Origin: SIG710 sp045604985
Lineage (GTDB): Bacteria; Bacillota; Clostridia; Oscillospirales; CAG-272
Direction of reading: 5' to 3'
NCBI GenBank assembly: GCA_045604985.1
Contig: JAZUPD010000031.1
Location: 1 to 18,871, forward strand
DNA length: 18,871 bases
Below are positions 1 through 7,422 of the stretch, in pieces. Below the pieces are notes generated by a model. That model did not search any database, was not told where the DNA came from, and saw nothing but the letters and a program-made list of their open reading frames with translations. Made by a program: the position numbers and the translations under genes. Position 1 is the first letter of the stretch; each line of letters starts with the position of its first letter.

Positions 1-34
1 CTCATCCTTCCGGTTTTTCAGGCTTTTTTTTTTT
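1..34 (+). terminator. Possible right half of a terminator for a gene left of the window
   Basis: The window opens with a GC-containing stretch ending in CAGGC, followed directly by an uninterrupted run of 11 T (24-34). A T-run after a GC-rich arm is what the 3' half of an intrinsic terminator looks like. The matching left arm would lie outside the window, so the hairpin itself cannot be verified. Confidence 0.35.
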
Positions 35-81
35 ATTATAAGACGCCTCCACCGCTAGGCGGGGCGTCTTATAATAAAAAA
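29..81. repeat. Long perfect inverted repeat (19-bp stem)
   Basis: Bases 29-47 are perfectly complementary to 63-81, around a GC-rich core that can form a further small hairpin (CCGC-TAG-GCGG). The outer part of the stem is T-rich on the left and A-rich on the right, so neither strand has a separate U-tract after the hairpin. It is therefore not a textbook terminator on its own. It probably helps stop transcription converging from rnhA and from an upstream gene. It shares bases 76-81 with the next hairpin, so the two full stems are mutually exclusive in RNA. Confidence 0.7.
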
Positions 82-118
82 GATATCGTACTGAAAAAAT
101 TAGTACGATATCTTTTTT
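76..118. terminator. Bidirectional intrinsic terminator downstream of rnhA
   Basis: Bases 76-92 pair perfectly with 102-118 (17 bp) around a 9-nt A-rich loop. The stem is bounded by an A-run on the left and a T-run on the right, giving a U-tract in either reading direction. It sits 16 bp beyond the rnhA stop codon, so it should end rnhA transcripts (minus strand). It could also stop plus-strand read-through from the left. Confidence 0.8.
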
Positions 119-134
119 TGTTATTAAAATCTAA

Positions 135-569
135 TTAAAGATTATCGGCATATGTTGTAGCCAGCTCGTCACATCGTTCGTTATATGGGTGACCTGCGTG
201 TCCTTTGACCCAGACAAATTCAACCTTGTGTATCTCAAGTAAGTCAAGTAGCTTTTGCCAGAGATCGGGATTGAGTGCGGGGGATCTATCAGCTTTTTTC
301 CAGCCTTTTTCACGCCAAGAAACAGCCCATCCTTTTGTTATCCCATTTATGAGATATTGAGAATCTGAGGTCATTGTTACCTCGCAAGGCTCTTTTAACG
401 CCGAAAGTGCCTCGATTGCGGCAGTAAGCTCCATTCTGTTATTGGTTGTTTCTTTATCGCCGCCGCAAAGCTCTTTCTTTTTATCACCGTAAACCAGAAT
501 GGCACCCCATCCGCCTTTTCCGGGATTTCCTCTGCAGGCACCGTCTGTATATATATCAACCTTTTTCAT
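135..569 (-). CDS. rnhA: Ribonuclease HI
   Basis: A 144-residue type-1 RNase H, the usual single-domain length. It hydrolyses the RNA strand of RNA-DNA hybrids such as R-loops and primers in the cytoplasm. All four carboxylates of the metal-dependent active site are present: Asp9 in IYTDGACRGNPG, Glu47 in NNRMELTAAIEAL, Asp69 in MTSDSQYLINGI, and Asp134 in GHPYNERCDELA, with the conserved flexible-loop His124/His127 region (KGHAGH). The basic protrusion (WREKGWKKADR, about 85-95) seen in Escherichia coli RNase HI is also there. The start at 569 is supported by GGGAGG five bases upstream. A sigma-A promoter lies at 596-624 and a terminator follows, so it looks monocistronic. Confidence 0.96.
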   Translation of the reverse strand: MKKVDIYTDGACRGNPGKGGWGAILVYGDKKKELCGGDKETTNNRMELTAAIEALSALKEPCEVTMTSDSQYLINGITKGWAVSWREKGWKKADRSPALNPDLWQKLLDLLEIHKVEFVWVKGHAGHPYNERCDELATTYADNL

Positions 570-595
570 ACTTTCCTCCCAAATTCATTGTTAAT

Positions 596-624
596 ATTAT
601 ACATCTATTTTAATAAAAAATCAA
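596..624 (-). promoter_or_regulatory. Sigma-A promoter for rnhA
   Basis: On the minus strand, TTGATT (619-624) is followed after 17 bp by a perfect TATAAT (596-601), about 27 bp upstream of the rnhA start codon. It is back to back with the promoter at 704-732 that fires the other way. Confidence 0.75.
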
Positions 625-703
625 CACATATTTAATTTTGGAATATTTTAAATGCAAAAACTGCAAAAATTTGTTCAAAAAATTTATTTTTTTTGTATTT
701 ATC

Positions 704-732
704 TTGCTTTTTTTGCTCATTTGGTATATAAT
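704..732 (+). promoter_or_regulatory. Sigma-A promoter for the acyltransferase-fold gene
   Basis: TTGCTT (704-709), a 17-bp spacer and a perfect TATAAT (727-732) lie 31 bp upstream of the ATG at 764. Its position inside the open frame that begins at 638 is a main reason for placing the true start at 764. Confidence 0.75.
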
Positions 733-763
733 AATGTATATTTACATAAAGAGGAGTAAACTT

Positions 764-1642
764 ATGAGAAAAAGACGTTTTGGAGACCGCAAGGATGGCA
801 GAAGAGTAAAAAGTGCGCCGATTATTTCAAAGGTTATGCCCTATATTATGAAAAGACGCTCAGACGCGCAGAATTTTTTTACGGATAAGCTAAGTATAGA
901 TAAAACCGAAAAATTCTGTAGAGAAAAAGTCAAGGAAGGCAAAAAAAATTTTTCGATACTGCACATTATGCTTGCGGCGTATGTTAGAATGATTTCCCAA
1001 AGACCTGCGCTTAACCGTTTTATAAGCGGTCAAAAGATCTATTCCCGAGACGAGGATATCGTTGTTAATATGGCTGTTAAGCGAGAGATGACCATTGATG
1101 CCCCCGACACCATGATAAAGGTTGTTTTTCATCCCGGAGATACGGTCGACGATGTATATGAAAAATTCAATAAGGTAGTTACAGAAACCCTCGAAGCAGG
1201 CGAAGGATCAAGCTTCGATAATGTTGCAAAATTTCTTTCCGGTCTTCCGGGAATATTTTTCAGATGGACTGTTGCACTTCTGACGTGGTTTGATTATCAT
1301 GGATGGCTCCCCAAATTTCTTACCAACGAAGTCAGCCCCTTCCATGGCTCAATGATAATTACCAGCATGGGCTCTCTCGGAATTAAGCCCGTGTATCACC
1401 ATCTTTATGATTTCGGCAACCTGCCCGTGTTTCTTTCTTATGGTTCAAAGCAGACCGAATACAGACTTGCTTCAGACGGAAATGTTGAAAAACATAAATA
1501 TATCGACCTGAAGGCTGTAACTGATGAGAGGATCGTTGACGGCTTCTATTATGCCTCTGCTTTTAAGCTTATTAAAAAATATGTAGAAAATCCAGAGGAG
1601 CTTCTTGATCCTCCGGAGAAAATTTATTACGATGTTGACTAA
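764..1642 (+). CDS. Stand-alone 2-oxoacid dehydrogenase acyltransferase (CAT-fold) domain protein, catalytic His replaced
   Basis: A 292-residue protein resembling only the C-terminal catalytic domain of E2 acyltransferases, the chloramphenicol acetyltransferase fold. Recognisable family blocks are ILHIMLAAYVRMISQRP and NRFISGQKIYSRD (about 65-95), GSMIITSMGSLGIKPVYHH (the E2 'G-fTiSNLG' block, about 200-220) and DERIVDGFYYASAF (about 254-267). That last block is the catalytic HxxxDG motif, and its His is Glu255 while Asp259 and Gly260 remain. No lipoyl or peripheral-subunit-binding domain precedes it, and no E1 or E3 genes are nearby. In the family the His deprotonates CoA or dihydrolipoamide, so ordinary acyl transfer is doubtful. 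A binding, structural or altered catalytic role is inferred. The start at 764 follows GAGGAG by 7 nt and the promoter at 704-732. The open frame extends upstream to 638, but those codons are AT-rich and include the promoter. Confidence 0.8.
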   Translation: MRKRRFGDRKDGRRVKSAPIISKVMPYIMKRRSDAQNFFTDKLSIDKTEKFCREKVKEGKKNFSILHIMLAAYVRMISQRPALNRFISGQKIYSRDEDIVVNMAVKREMTIDAPDTMIKVVFHPGDTVDDVYEKFNKVVTETLEAGEGSSFDNVAKFLSGLPGIFFRWTVALLTWFDYHGWLPKFLTNEVSPFHGSMIITSMGSLGIKPVYHHLYDFGNLPVFLSYGSKQTEYRLASDGNVEKHKYIDLKAVTDERIVDGFYYASAFKLIKKYVENPEELLDPPEKIYYDVD

Positions 1643-1678
1643 TTTTTGCTTTGTTGAGAATAATTATATTTGAAAGGG

Positions 1679-1695
1679 TTGCGGCATTGCCGCAA
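1679..1695 (+). other. Short GC hairpin abutting the nucleotidyltransferase ribosome site
   Basis: TTGCGGC (1679-1685) and GCCGCAA (1689-1695) form a perfect 7-bp stem with a 3-nt loop. AAGGAGG begins at the last stem base. There is no T-run, so it is not a terminator. It could mark the 5' boundary of the operon message or shield the leader from decay. Confidence 0.45.
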
Positions 1696-1709
1696 AGGAG
1701 GATTAAAAA

Positions 1710-2600
1710 ATGACACTTGTAATTCTTGCAGCGGGAATGGGGTCCAGATACGGTGGTCTTAAGCAGATTGATCCCATATCAGATAATGGAGAATTTATTA
1801 TTGATTTTTCGATCTATGATGCTATAAAAGCAGGCTTTGATAAGGTGGTTTTTGTTATAAAAAAGGAAAATTATGCCGTTTTTTCTGAGACAGTTGGCAC
1901 CCGTGTTTCAAAGCACATAAAGGTTGAGTATGCTTTTCAGGATATAAACGATCTTCCAGAAGGATTTAGCGTTCCCGAGGGCAGAACAAAGCCTTGGGGG
2001 ACAGCCCATGCGGTGCTTTCTGCTAAAAAATACGTTTCAGATAACTTTGCTGTTATAAATTCCGACGATTTTTACGGCAGAGATGCTTTTGCGAAGCTTG
2101 CTGCACACCTTAAAAATGCAAATGACGGACACTTTTGCATGGTTGGTTATGTTCTTGACAATACTCTTACGGAAAACGGAACCGTTTCCAGAGGAGAATG
2201 TACCCTTGATGATAACGGATATCTTGTTGATGTTATCGAAAGAACTGCAATTAAGCGCAACGAAGATGAGGCGGCGTATGAGGAAGATGGAATTTGGCAT
2301 AAAATCTCAAAGGATACGATAGTTTCGATGAACTGTTTGGGCTTTACCCCTGCAGTATTTGAACATATTGAAAAGGGATTTAAGAAATTCCTTGAAAACA
2401 AGGGGAATGAGCTGAAATCCGAATATTACATACCCTCTGCAATTAAAGAAATGATACAGGACGGCGTTGCCGATGTTAAGGTCTATTCGACCAATGCGGT
2501 TTGGTATGGCGTCACTTATCAAGAGGATAAGGAAAAGGTTCAGAACAGCATAAGAAATATGATAACAGAGGGGATATATCCAAGAGGTCTTTCGAATTAA
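1710..2600 (+). CDS. Sugar-phosphate nucleotidyltransferase family protein
   Basis: A 296-residue NTP-transferase (Rossmann-like) protein that likely joins a hexose-1-phosphate to a nucleoside triphosphate, giving an NDP-sugar plus pyrophosphate. The N-terminal nucleotide-binding signature is LAAGMGSRYGGLKQ (6-19). PWGTAHAVLSAKKYV (about 96) and the metal/substrate loop NSDDFYG (about 117) follow. The family normally reads GxGTRLxP in the first motif. The GSRYGGLKQ form is a recognised subgroup, often annotated simply as nucleotidyltransferase, so the nucleotide and sugar cannot be named with certainty. AAGGAGG lies 8 nt before the ATG. galE starts 18 bp downstream and galM follows it, so the product is probably used in UDP-glucose/UDP-galactose metabolism (inference). 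Confidence 0.85.
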   Translation: MTLVILAAGMGSRYGGLKQIDPISDNGEFIIDFSIYDAIKAGFDKVVFVIKKENYAVFSETVGTRVSKHIKVEYAFQDINDLPEGFSVPEGRTKPWGTAHAVLSAKKYVSDNFAVINSDDFYGRDAFAKLAAHLKNANDGHFCMVGYVLDNTLTENGTVSRGECTLDDNGYLVDVIERTAIKRNEDEAAYEEDGIWHKISKDTIVSMNCLGFTPAVFEHIEKGFKKFLENKGNELKSEYYIPSAIKEMIQDGVADVKVYSTNAVWYGVTYQEDKEKVQNSIRNMITEGIYPRGLSN

Positions 2601-2618
2601 TTTTTTTGGAGGCATAGA

Positions 2619-3632
2619 ATGGCAGTACTAATAACAGGCGGTGCGGGCTTTATCGGCTCACATACAGCAGTTGAATTTCTGAACGCAGACAAAGAGATAA
2701 TCATCGTTGATAATTTTTGCAATAGCAAACCGTGTGTTCTTGACAGAATTAAGGAAATAACGGGAAAGAATTTTAAATTTTACGAGGCAGATCTCAGGGA
2801 CGAGGCTGCAATGGATAAGATCTTCAGCGAAAACAAGATCGAAAGCGTGATTCATTTTGCGGGACTCAAGGCTGTTGGAGAATCGGTCGAAAAGCCGATA
2901 ATGTATTATGAAAACAATCTTCTCAGCACGCTGGTTCTTTGCCGTATAATGGGAAAATACGGAGCAAAGAGAATCGTTTTCAGTTCGTCCGCAACGGTTT
3001 ACGGCAAGCCCGAGTCTGTTCCGATATCTGAAAATTTTCCCATCTCAACAACAAATCCCTATGGCGAAACAAAACTCATCATTGAACGTATTCTTAAGGA
3101 TATTTGTGCTTCGGACAAAGACTGGAGCGTTGTTATCCTTCGCTATTTCAATCCCATCGGTGCTCATAAGAGTGGAAGAATAGGCGAGGATCCCAAGGGG
3201 ATCCCCAATAATCTTCTTCCTTATATCACTCAAGTGGCATCGGGCAAAAGAGAATTTCTTTCTGTATTCGGTGATGACTATAATACCCATGACGGAACGG
3301 GCATTCGAGATTATATCCATGTTGTTGACCTTGCAAAGGCGCACCTTGCGGCGATAGAATATGCGGTTAAAAATGACGGGGTCGAATGCTTCAATATTGG
3401 AACAGGTATTGGATATTCTGTTCTTGATATCGTTAAGGCATATGAGGTCGCAACAGGAATCAAGATCAATTATAAGATTGTACAAAGACGCCCGGGAGAT
3501 ATTGATGAGTGTTACGCTAATCCCGAAAAGGCGCATAAAATACTGGGATGGAAGGCAGAATACAATATCGAGGATATGTGTAAGGACGCTAACCGCTGGC
3601 AACAAATGAATCCCAACGGTTATAACAATTAA
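2619..3632 (+). CDS. galE: UDP-glucose 4-epimerase
   Basis: A 337-residue short-chain dehydrogenase/reductase family epimerase of standard length that interconverts UDP-glucose and UDP-galactose with bound NAD. Visible features are the NAD-binding GGAGFIG loop (7-13), ADLRD (57-61), HFAGLKAVGESV (79-90), and the catalytic triad Ser124 (in FSSSATVYG), Tyr148 and Lys152 (YxxxK in NPYGETK). Also present are LRYFNPIGAH, characteristic of GalE, and RPGDIDECYANPEKA near the C-terminus. GGAGG is 6 nt before the ATG. It is the middle gene of a nucleotidyltransferase-galE-galM operon with very short gaps. UDP-galactose would feed the cell envelope or exopolysaccharide, or the reverse reaction would let galactose be used. 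Confidence 0.95.
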   Translation: MAVLITGGAGFIGSHTAVEFLNADKEIIIVDNFCNSKPCVLDRIKEITGKNFKFYEADLRDEAAMDKIFSENKIESVIHFAGLKAVGESVEKPIMYYENNLLSTLVLCRIMGKYGAKRIVFSSSATVYGKPESVPISENFPISTTNPYGETKLIIERILKDICASDKDWSVVILRYFNPIGAHKSGRIGEDPKGIPNNLLPYITQVASGKREFLSVFGDDYNTHDGTGIRDYIHVVDLAKAHLAAIEYAVKNDGVECFNIGTGIGYSVLDIVKAYEVATGIKINYKIVQRRPGDIDECYANPEKAHKILGWKAEYNIEDMCKDANRWQQMNPNGYNN

Positions 3633-3641
3633 GAAGCGTTT

Positions 3642-4745
3642 ATGGAGAATATCTTAAAAAATCCTTTCGGTTTTATGCCCGACGGAAGAGAGGTCAGCAC
3701 CTATTCTCTAAAAAATGAAAGTGGAATGAAGGTCAAAATAACCGATTTTGGCGGTGCTGTTATGCAGATTAAAGTTCCCGACAGAGAAGGAAGATTTACA
3801 GACGTTGTTTGTGGTTTTTCTTCTCTCAAAGATTATATGAATGCCGGCGGTTATCAGGGTGCGATTATCGGTCGCTTAGGAAACCGTATTGCAGGCGGTA
3901 AATTTTCTCTTGACGGCGTGGAATATTCTCTCTATATCAACGACGGAAAAAATAGCCTTCACGGTGGCAAGATCGGTTTTTCACACAAGCTGTGGGAGGC
4001 AACATGCGTTGACGGTGATGAGCCTAGTCTCGTTCTAAGGTATATCTCTCCCGATATGGAGGAAGGGTATCCCGGAACTCTTAAGGTCAAGGTCACCTAT
4101 ACCCTCACAAAAGATAATTCTCTTTCAATTCACTATGAGGCGGAGACCGATAAAAAGACCATTGTAAATCTTACAAATCACACATATTTCAATCTCTGTG
4201 GTTTTGCATCGGGTTCGATAGAATCTCATCTCCTTTGGTTGGATGCAGACAGCTATACTCCCGCTGATGCAAATCTCATTCCAACGGGTGAGATCAAGAA
4301 AACCGAGGGAACGCCTTTTGATTTTCTCTCGGAAAAACCCATCGGCAGAGATATTGATATTGACGATCCCGACCTTATCTATGGCAAGGGATATGACATC
4401 AATTTTAATCTTACGGGAGGCGAAACGAAAGAACCTTGCCACAGAGCGACGCTTTACGATCCTGAATCAGGCAGAGAAATGTTTGTTATAACAAATGAGC
4501 CTTGTGTTCAGGTTTATTCTGGGAACTGTATGAATGATCCGCACCGTTTCAAGGGCGGGTATCCTCAAATTGCCAGAAATGCCATTGCACTTGAAACACA
4601 AAAGATGCCGGACTCGATAAATCATCCGAACTTTACAAATACCGTACTCGATGTGGGCGAAAAATACGACTACACCACGATATATAAATTTAATGTTAGG
4701 AAAAACCAAATAAACATAAAAGATCACCTTGCTTCATATTTATAA
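3642..4745 (+). CDS. galM: Aldose 1-epimerase (galactose mutarotase)
   Basis: A 367-residue galactose mutarotase that interconverts alpha and beta anomers of hexoses. Family motifs are AIIGRLGNRIAGGKF (74-88), NSLHGGKIGF with His107, the catalytic acid His180 in NLTNHTYFNL, GYDINF (usually GYDHNF, so a His-to-Ile change at a substrate-pocket position) and the catalytic base Glu318 in IALETQKMPDS. The family normally ends near TTIYKF, here at residue 350. The last 17 residues run on into what looks like an intergenic terminator hairpin (4718-4760). The start follows galE by only 9 bp and has a poor ribosome site (AAGAAG), suggesting translational coupling to galE. Confidence 0.93.
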   Translation: MENILKNPFGFMPDGREVSTYSLKNESGMKVKITDFGGAVMQIKVPDREGRFTDVVCGFSSLKDYMNAGGYQGAIIGRLGNRIAGGKFSLDGVEYSLYINDGKNSLHGGKIGFSHKLWEATCVDGDEPSLVLRYISPDMEEGYPGTLKVKVTYTLTKDNSLSIHYEAETDKKTIVNLTNHTYFNLCGFASGSIESHLLWLDADSYTPADANLIPTGEIKKTEGTPFDFLSEKPIGRDIDIDDPDLIYGKGYDINFNLTGGETKEPCHRATLYDPESGREMFVITNEPCVQVYSGNCMNDPHRFKGGYPQIARNAIALETQKMPDSINHPNFTNTVLDVGEKYDYTTIYKFNVRKNQINIKDHLASYL

Positions 4746-4760
4746 GCGAGGTGATTTTTT
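4718..4760 (+). terminator. Terminator-like hairpin overlapping the carboxypeptidase ribosome site
   Basis: Bases 4718-4734 pair with 4744-4760, with two G-U wobbles, around a 9-nt AT loop. The core is ATCACCTTGCTT with AAGCGAGGTGAT. The right arm ends in TTTTTT, giving intrinsic-terminator geometry. The left arm and loop encode the last galM residues and its stop (4743-4745). The right arm contains GAGGTGAT, the only plausible ribosome site for the next gene, and its ATG follows the T-run directly. It could terminate galM transcripts, hide the ribosome site, or both. Confidence 0.75.
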
Positions 4761-5903
4761 ATGAAAAAAAACATTTTGTCGGTAATTTTATCGCTGACGC
4801 TGATCATTCCCTGTTTTATTTTTTCCGTGAGTGCGGAAGAACCCTTTACTCTTGATGCTAAAAGTGCGATACTTATGGAGGCTGAAAGTGGAAAAGTGCT
4901 TTTTGAGCAGAACGCTGACGAGGCTTTGCCGCCGGCTTCAGTAACAAAGGTAATGACCTTGCTTCTGGTGATGGAGGCGGTGGACAGCGGCGTTTTGAAG
5001 CTCAGTGACATGATAAGAACAAGCACGAATGCATCATCTATGGGTGGCTCCCAGATATATCTGAAGGAGGGGGAGGAGCTCTCGGCTGAAGATATGATAA
5101 AAAGCGTTGTTATCTCCTCCGCTAACGATGCTGCGGTGGCACTTGCCGAGCATATTGCGGGAAGCGAGGAGCTTTTCGTTAAAAAAATGAATGAAAAAGC
5201 CGCAGAACTTGGCATGAATAATACTAATTTTGAGAATACAAACGGACTTGACGATACTGTACAAAATCATGTTACAAGCGCAAGGGATATCGCAATAATG
5301 TCTCGTGAGCTGATAAAGCACAAGAAGATACTTGAATACAGCTCAATATGGATGGATAGCATAAGAGACGGCGCATTCGGTCTTACAAATACAAACCGTC
5401 TTATACGCTTTTACAAAGGTGCAAACGGATTGAAAACAGGTTCGACCTCAAGGGCAGGATTTTGCATTTCAGCAACTGCTGAGAGGGATGGAATGACTTT
5501 AATAGCGGTCGTAATGGGGTCTCCCACAAGAGATATAAGAAATGCCGAGACCACAAAGCTTCTTGATTACGGCTTTGCAAATTATGCTCTTTATGTTTGC
5601 GAGGGAAAAAGCTTGGGAAATATAAAAGTGCTTGGTGGTGTTACCGATAATTGCGGGATCTCACATTCCACCTTTTCTGCGGTAGTAAAAAGTGAAGAAA
5701 GAGAGAAGATAGCCACCGAAGTGGATATTCCCGAGTGTATAAGCGCACCCATAAAAAAAGGTGACAAGATCGGATATATAAAGGTTTTTGTCGGTGAGAC
5801 CGAGATAGGTAAAATAGATGTGGTATGTGATGACAGTGTTAAAAAAATCAGTTTTTTTGGTGTGTTCGAGCAAATATTTAGATATTTTTGTCTTATAAGA
5901 TAA
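4761..5903 (+). CDS. D-alanyl-D-alanine carboxypeptidase (low-molecular-weight PBP, peptidase S11)
   Basis: A 380-residue exported serine carboxypeptidase that removes the terminal D-Ala from peptidoglycan stem peptides and so limits cross-linking. Residues 1-25 form a signal peptide (MKKN, hydrophobic core, VSA before EE). The three active-site motifs of penicillin-recognising enzymes are SVTK (Ser60, Lys63), SAN (120-122) and KTG (225-227). A C-terminal PBP5_C-like beta domain spans about 270-360, ending in GYIKVFVGETEIGKIDVV. The final segment (about 364-380) is aromatic and basic and could be a membrane-associating helix. Family members are called dacA, dacB, dacD or dacF and the sequence alone does not settle which. 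It starts 15 bp after galM, with its ribosome site GAGGTGAT buried in the hairpin at 4718-4760. Confidence 0.93.
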   Translation: MKKNILSVILSLTLIIPCFIFSVSAEEPFTLDAKSAILMEAESGKVLFEQNADEALPPASVTKVMTLLLVMEAVDSGVLKLSDMIRTSTNASSMGGSQIYLKEGEELSAEDMIKSVVISSANDAAVALAEHIAGSEELFVKKMNEKAAELGMNNTNFENTNGLDDTVQNHVTSARDIAIMSRELIKHKKILEYSSIWMDSIRDGAFGLTNTNRLIRFYKGANGLKTGSTSRAGFCISATAERDGMTLIAVVMGSPTRDIRNAETTKLLDYGFANYALYVCEGKSLGNIKVLGGVTDNCGISHSTFSAVVKSEEREKIATEVDIPECISAPIKKGDKIGYIKVFVGETEIGKIDVVCDDSVKKISFFGVFEQIFRYFCLIR

Positions 5904-5920
5904 AAATTTGATTATTTCTA

Positions 5921-5949
5921 TTGACTTTTGGAGAATTTTGTAATAAAAT
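5921..5949 (+). promoter_or_regulatory. Sigma-A promoter for pgi
   Basis: TTGACT (5921-5926), a 17-bp spacer and TAAAAT (5944-5949) lie in the 78-bp gap, 32 bp before the pgi ATG. There is no terminator after the carboxypeptidase gene, so read-through from upstream is also possible. Confidence 0.65.
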
Positions 5950-5981
5950 AATTACATGTTTTCTAAGGAGAAAAAATAAAA

Positions 5982-7319
5982 ATGTCAATCAAATTAAATG
6001 AAAAGTATGTTGAAAAATTTGTAACTTGTGAAGAACTTGCAGAAATGCAGAACGAAATAAGCAAGGCTGCGGAAATCCTTGATTCAAGAAGTGGCGATGG
6101 CAGTGATTTCCTCGGTTGGGTAGATCTTCCCGAGAATTATGATAAATCAGAGTTTTGCTCAATAAAGAAAGCTGCAGAGAAAATTAAAAAGAGTTGTGAT
6201 ATCTTTATCGTTATAGGTATCGGTGGCTCGTATCTCGGCGCAAGAGCGGTTATCGAATTTTTGAAATCGCCTCTATATAACAATCTTAAAAAGGATACCC
6301 CCGATATCTATTATGCGGGTAACAGCCTCAGCGCAACGGCTCTCAACGAGCTTCTTTCTATCTGCGAAGGCAAGGATATATGCATAAATGTTATTTCTAA
6401 ATCAGGTACTACAACCGAGCCTGCGATTGCATTTCGCATTTTTCGCAATCTTCTTGAGTCTAAATATGGAAAGGATGGCGCAAGAGAGAGGATCTTTGTT
6501 ACCACAGACCGCGAAAAAGGAACTCTCAAATCTTTTTCCGACGAATTAGGATATAAGACCTTTGTAGTGCCGGATGATGTTGGAGGACGTTTTTCGGTGC
6601 TTACAGCGGTAGGCCTTCTTCCCATAGCCGTAGCGGGAATTGATATTGATAAGCTCATGGAGGGGGCAAATTCTGCAAGACTTGCTCTTTGTAATAAAGA
6701 TATATCGAAAAATGATTGCTATAAATATGCCGCTATCAGAAACATTCTTCTCCGCAAGGGCAAGGTGACGGAAATTTTCGTTGCTTATGAGCCGTATGCA
6801 CAGATGTTTAGCGAATGGTGGAAGCAGCTTTACGGCGAAAGTGAGGGTAAGGACGGAAAGGGAATATATCCTGCATCCGCAATCTTTTCAACGGATCTTC
6901 ATTCTCTCGGTCAGTACATTCAGGATGGACAGAGGGCAATTTTTGAAACGGTTCTTGATGTTAAGGATTCCGGAATAAAAATGCTCGTTCCCGATGATGC
7001 GAACAACGTCGACGGACTTAACTTCCTCTCGGGTAAGGATCTTGATTTTGTAAATAAGAACGCAATGAAGGGAACGCTTCTTGCACATATGGACGGAAAT
7101 GTTCCCAACATCGTTATCGAGCTTGACAAAAAGGATGAATACTCTCTTGGTTATATGATTTATTTTTTTGAGAAAGCCTGTGCAGTTTCGGGCTATACTC
7201 TTGGAGTAAATCCCTTTGACCAGCCCGGAGTTGAGGCATATAAAAAGAATATGTTCGCTCTTCTCGGAAAGCCCGGTTATGAGGAACAGAAAAATGCACT
7301 CGACGCAAGATTAAAATAA
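5982..7319 (+). CDS. pgi: Glucose-6-phosphate isomerase
   Basis: A 445-residue phosphoglucose isomerase of the short bacterial form (the long form is about 550). It interconverts glucose-6-phosphate and fructose-6-phosphate in glycolysis and gluconeogenesis. It has two SIS sugar-isomerase domains. The phosphate-binding loop is GIGGSYLGARAV (about 79-90) with SKSGTTTEP (about 140). PGI signature 1 is DVGGRFSVLTAVG (about 199-211), the catalytic region has YGESEGKDGKG and STDLHSLGQY, and signature 2 is NPFDQPGVEAYKK (about 410-422), carrying the active-site Lys. AAGGAG lies 11 nt before the ATG, and a promoter is at 5921-5949. Confidence 0.97.
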   Translation: MSIKLNEKYVEKFVTCEELAEMQNEISKAAEILDSRSGDGSDFLGWVDLPENYDKSEFCSIKKAAEKIKKSCDIFIVIGIGGSYLGARAVIEFLKSPLYNNLKKDTPDIYYAGNSLSATALNELLSICEGKDICINVISKSGTTTEPAIAFRIFRNLLESKYGKDGARERIFVTTDREKGTLKSFSDELGYKTFVVPDDVGGRFSVLTAVGLLPIAVAGIDIDKLMEGANSARLALCNKDISKNDCYKYAAIRNILLRKGKVTEIFVAYEPYAQMFSEWWKQLYGESEGKDGKGIYPASAIFSTDLHSLGQYIQDGQRAIFETVLDVKDSGIKMLVPDDANNVDGLNFLSGKDLDFVNKNAMKGTLLAHMDGNVPNIVIELDKKDEYSLGYMIYFFEKACAVSGYTLGVNPFDQPGVEAYKKNMFALLGKPGYEEQKNALDARLK

Positions 7320-7342
7320 TTTCAAAAAATTGCTAAAAACTA

Positions 7343-7371
7343 TTGCTTTTTCCTAAAGAGTTTGGTATAAT
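7343..7371 (+). promoter_or_regulatory. Extended -10 sigma-A promoter for the small P-loop gene
   Basis: TTGCTT (7343-7348) and a perfect TATAAT (7366-7371) are separated by 17 bp, with the extended TGG just before the -10. The expected start is near 7378. The leader then begins with a tiny AGGC-GAAA-GCCT tetraloop hairpin (7384-7395) before GGAGG at 7412. Confidence 0.8.
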
Positions 7372-7422
7372 ATATATAAACATAGGCGAAAGCCTTGTTA
7401 TCACTCATTTTGGAGGTAAATC

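Noticed and set aside
638..763. A 42-residue N-terminal extension of the acyltransferase-fold protein starting at 638
   Set aside because: The extension is AT-rich and hydrophobic by composition, has no ribosome site and contains the sigma-A promoter at 704-732. The ATG at 764 has GAGGAG at the right distance.
7384..7395. AGGC-GAAA-GCCT hairpin as a riboswitch or small RNA
   Set aside because: It is a 4-bp stem only, with no other conserved structure in the 45-nt leader.
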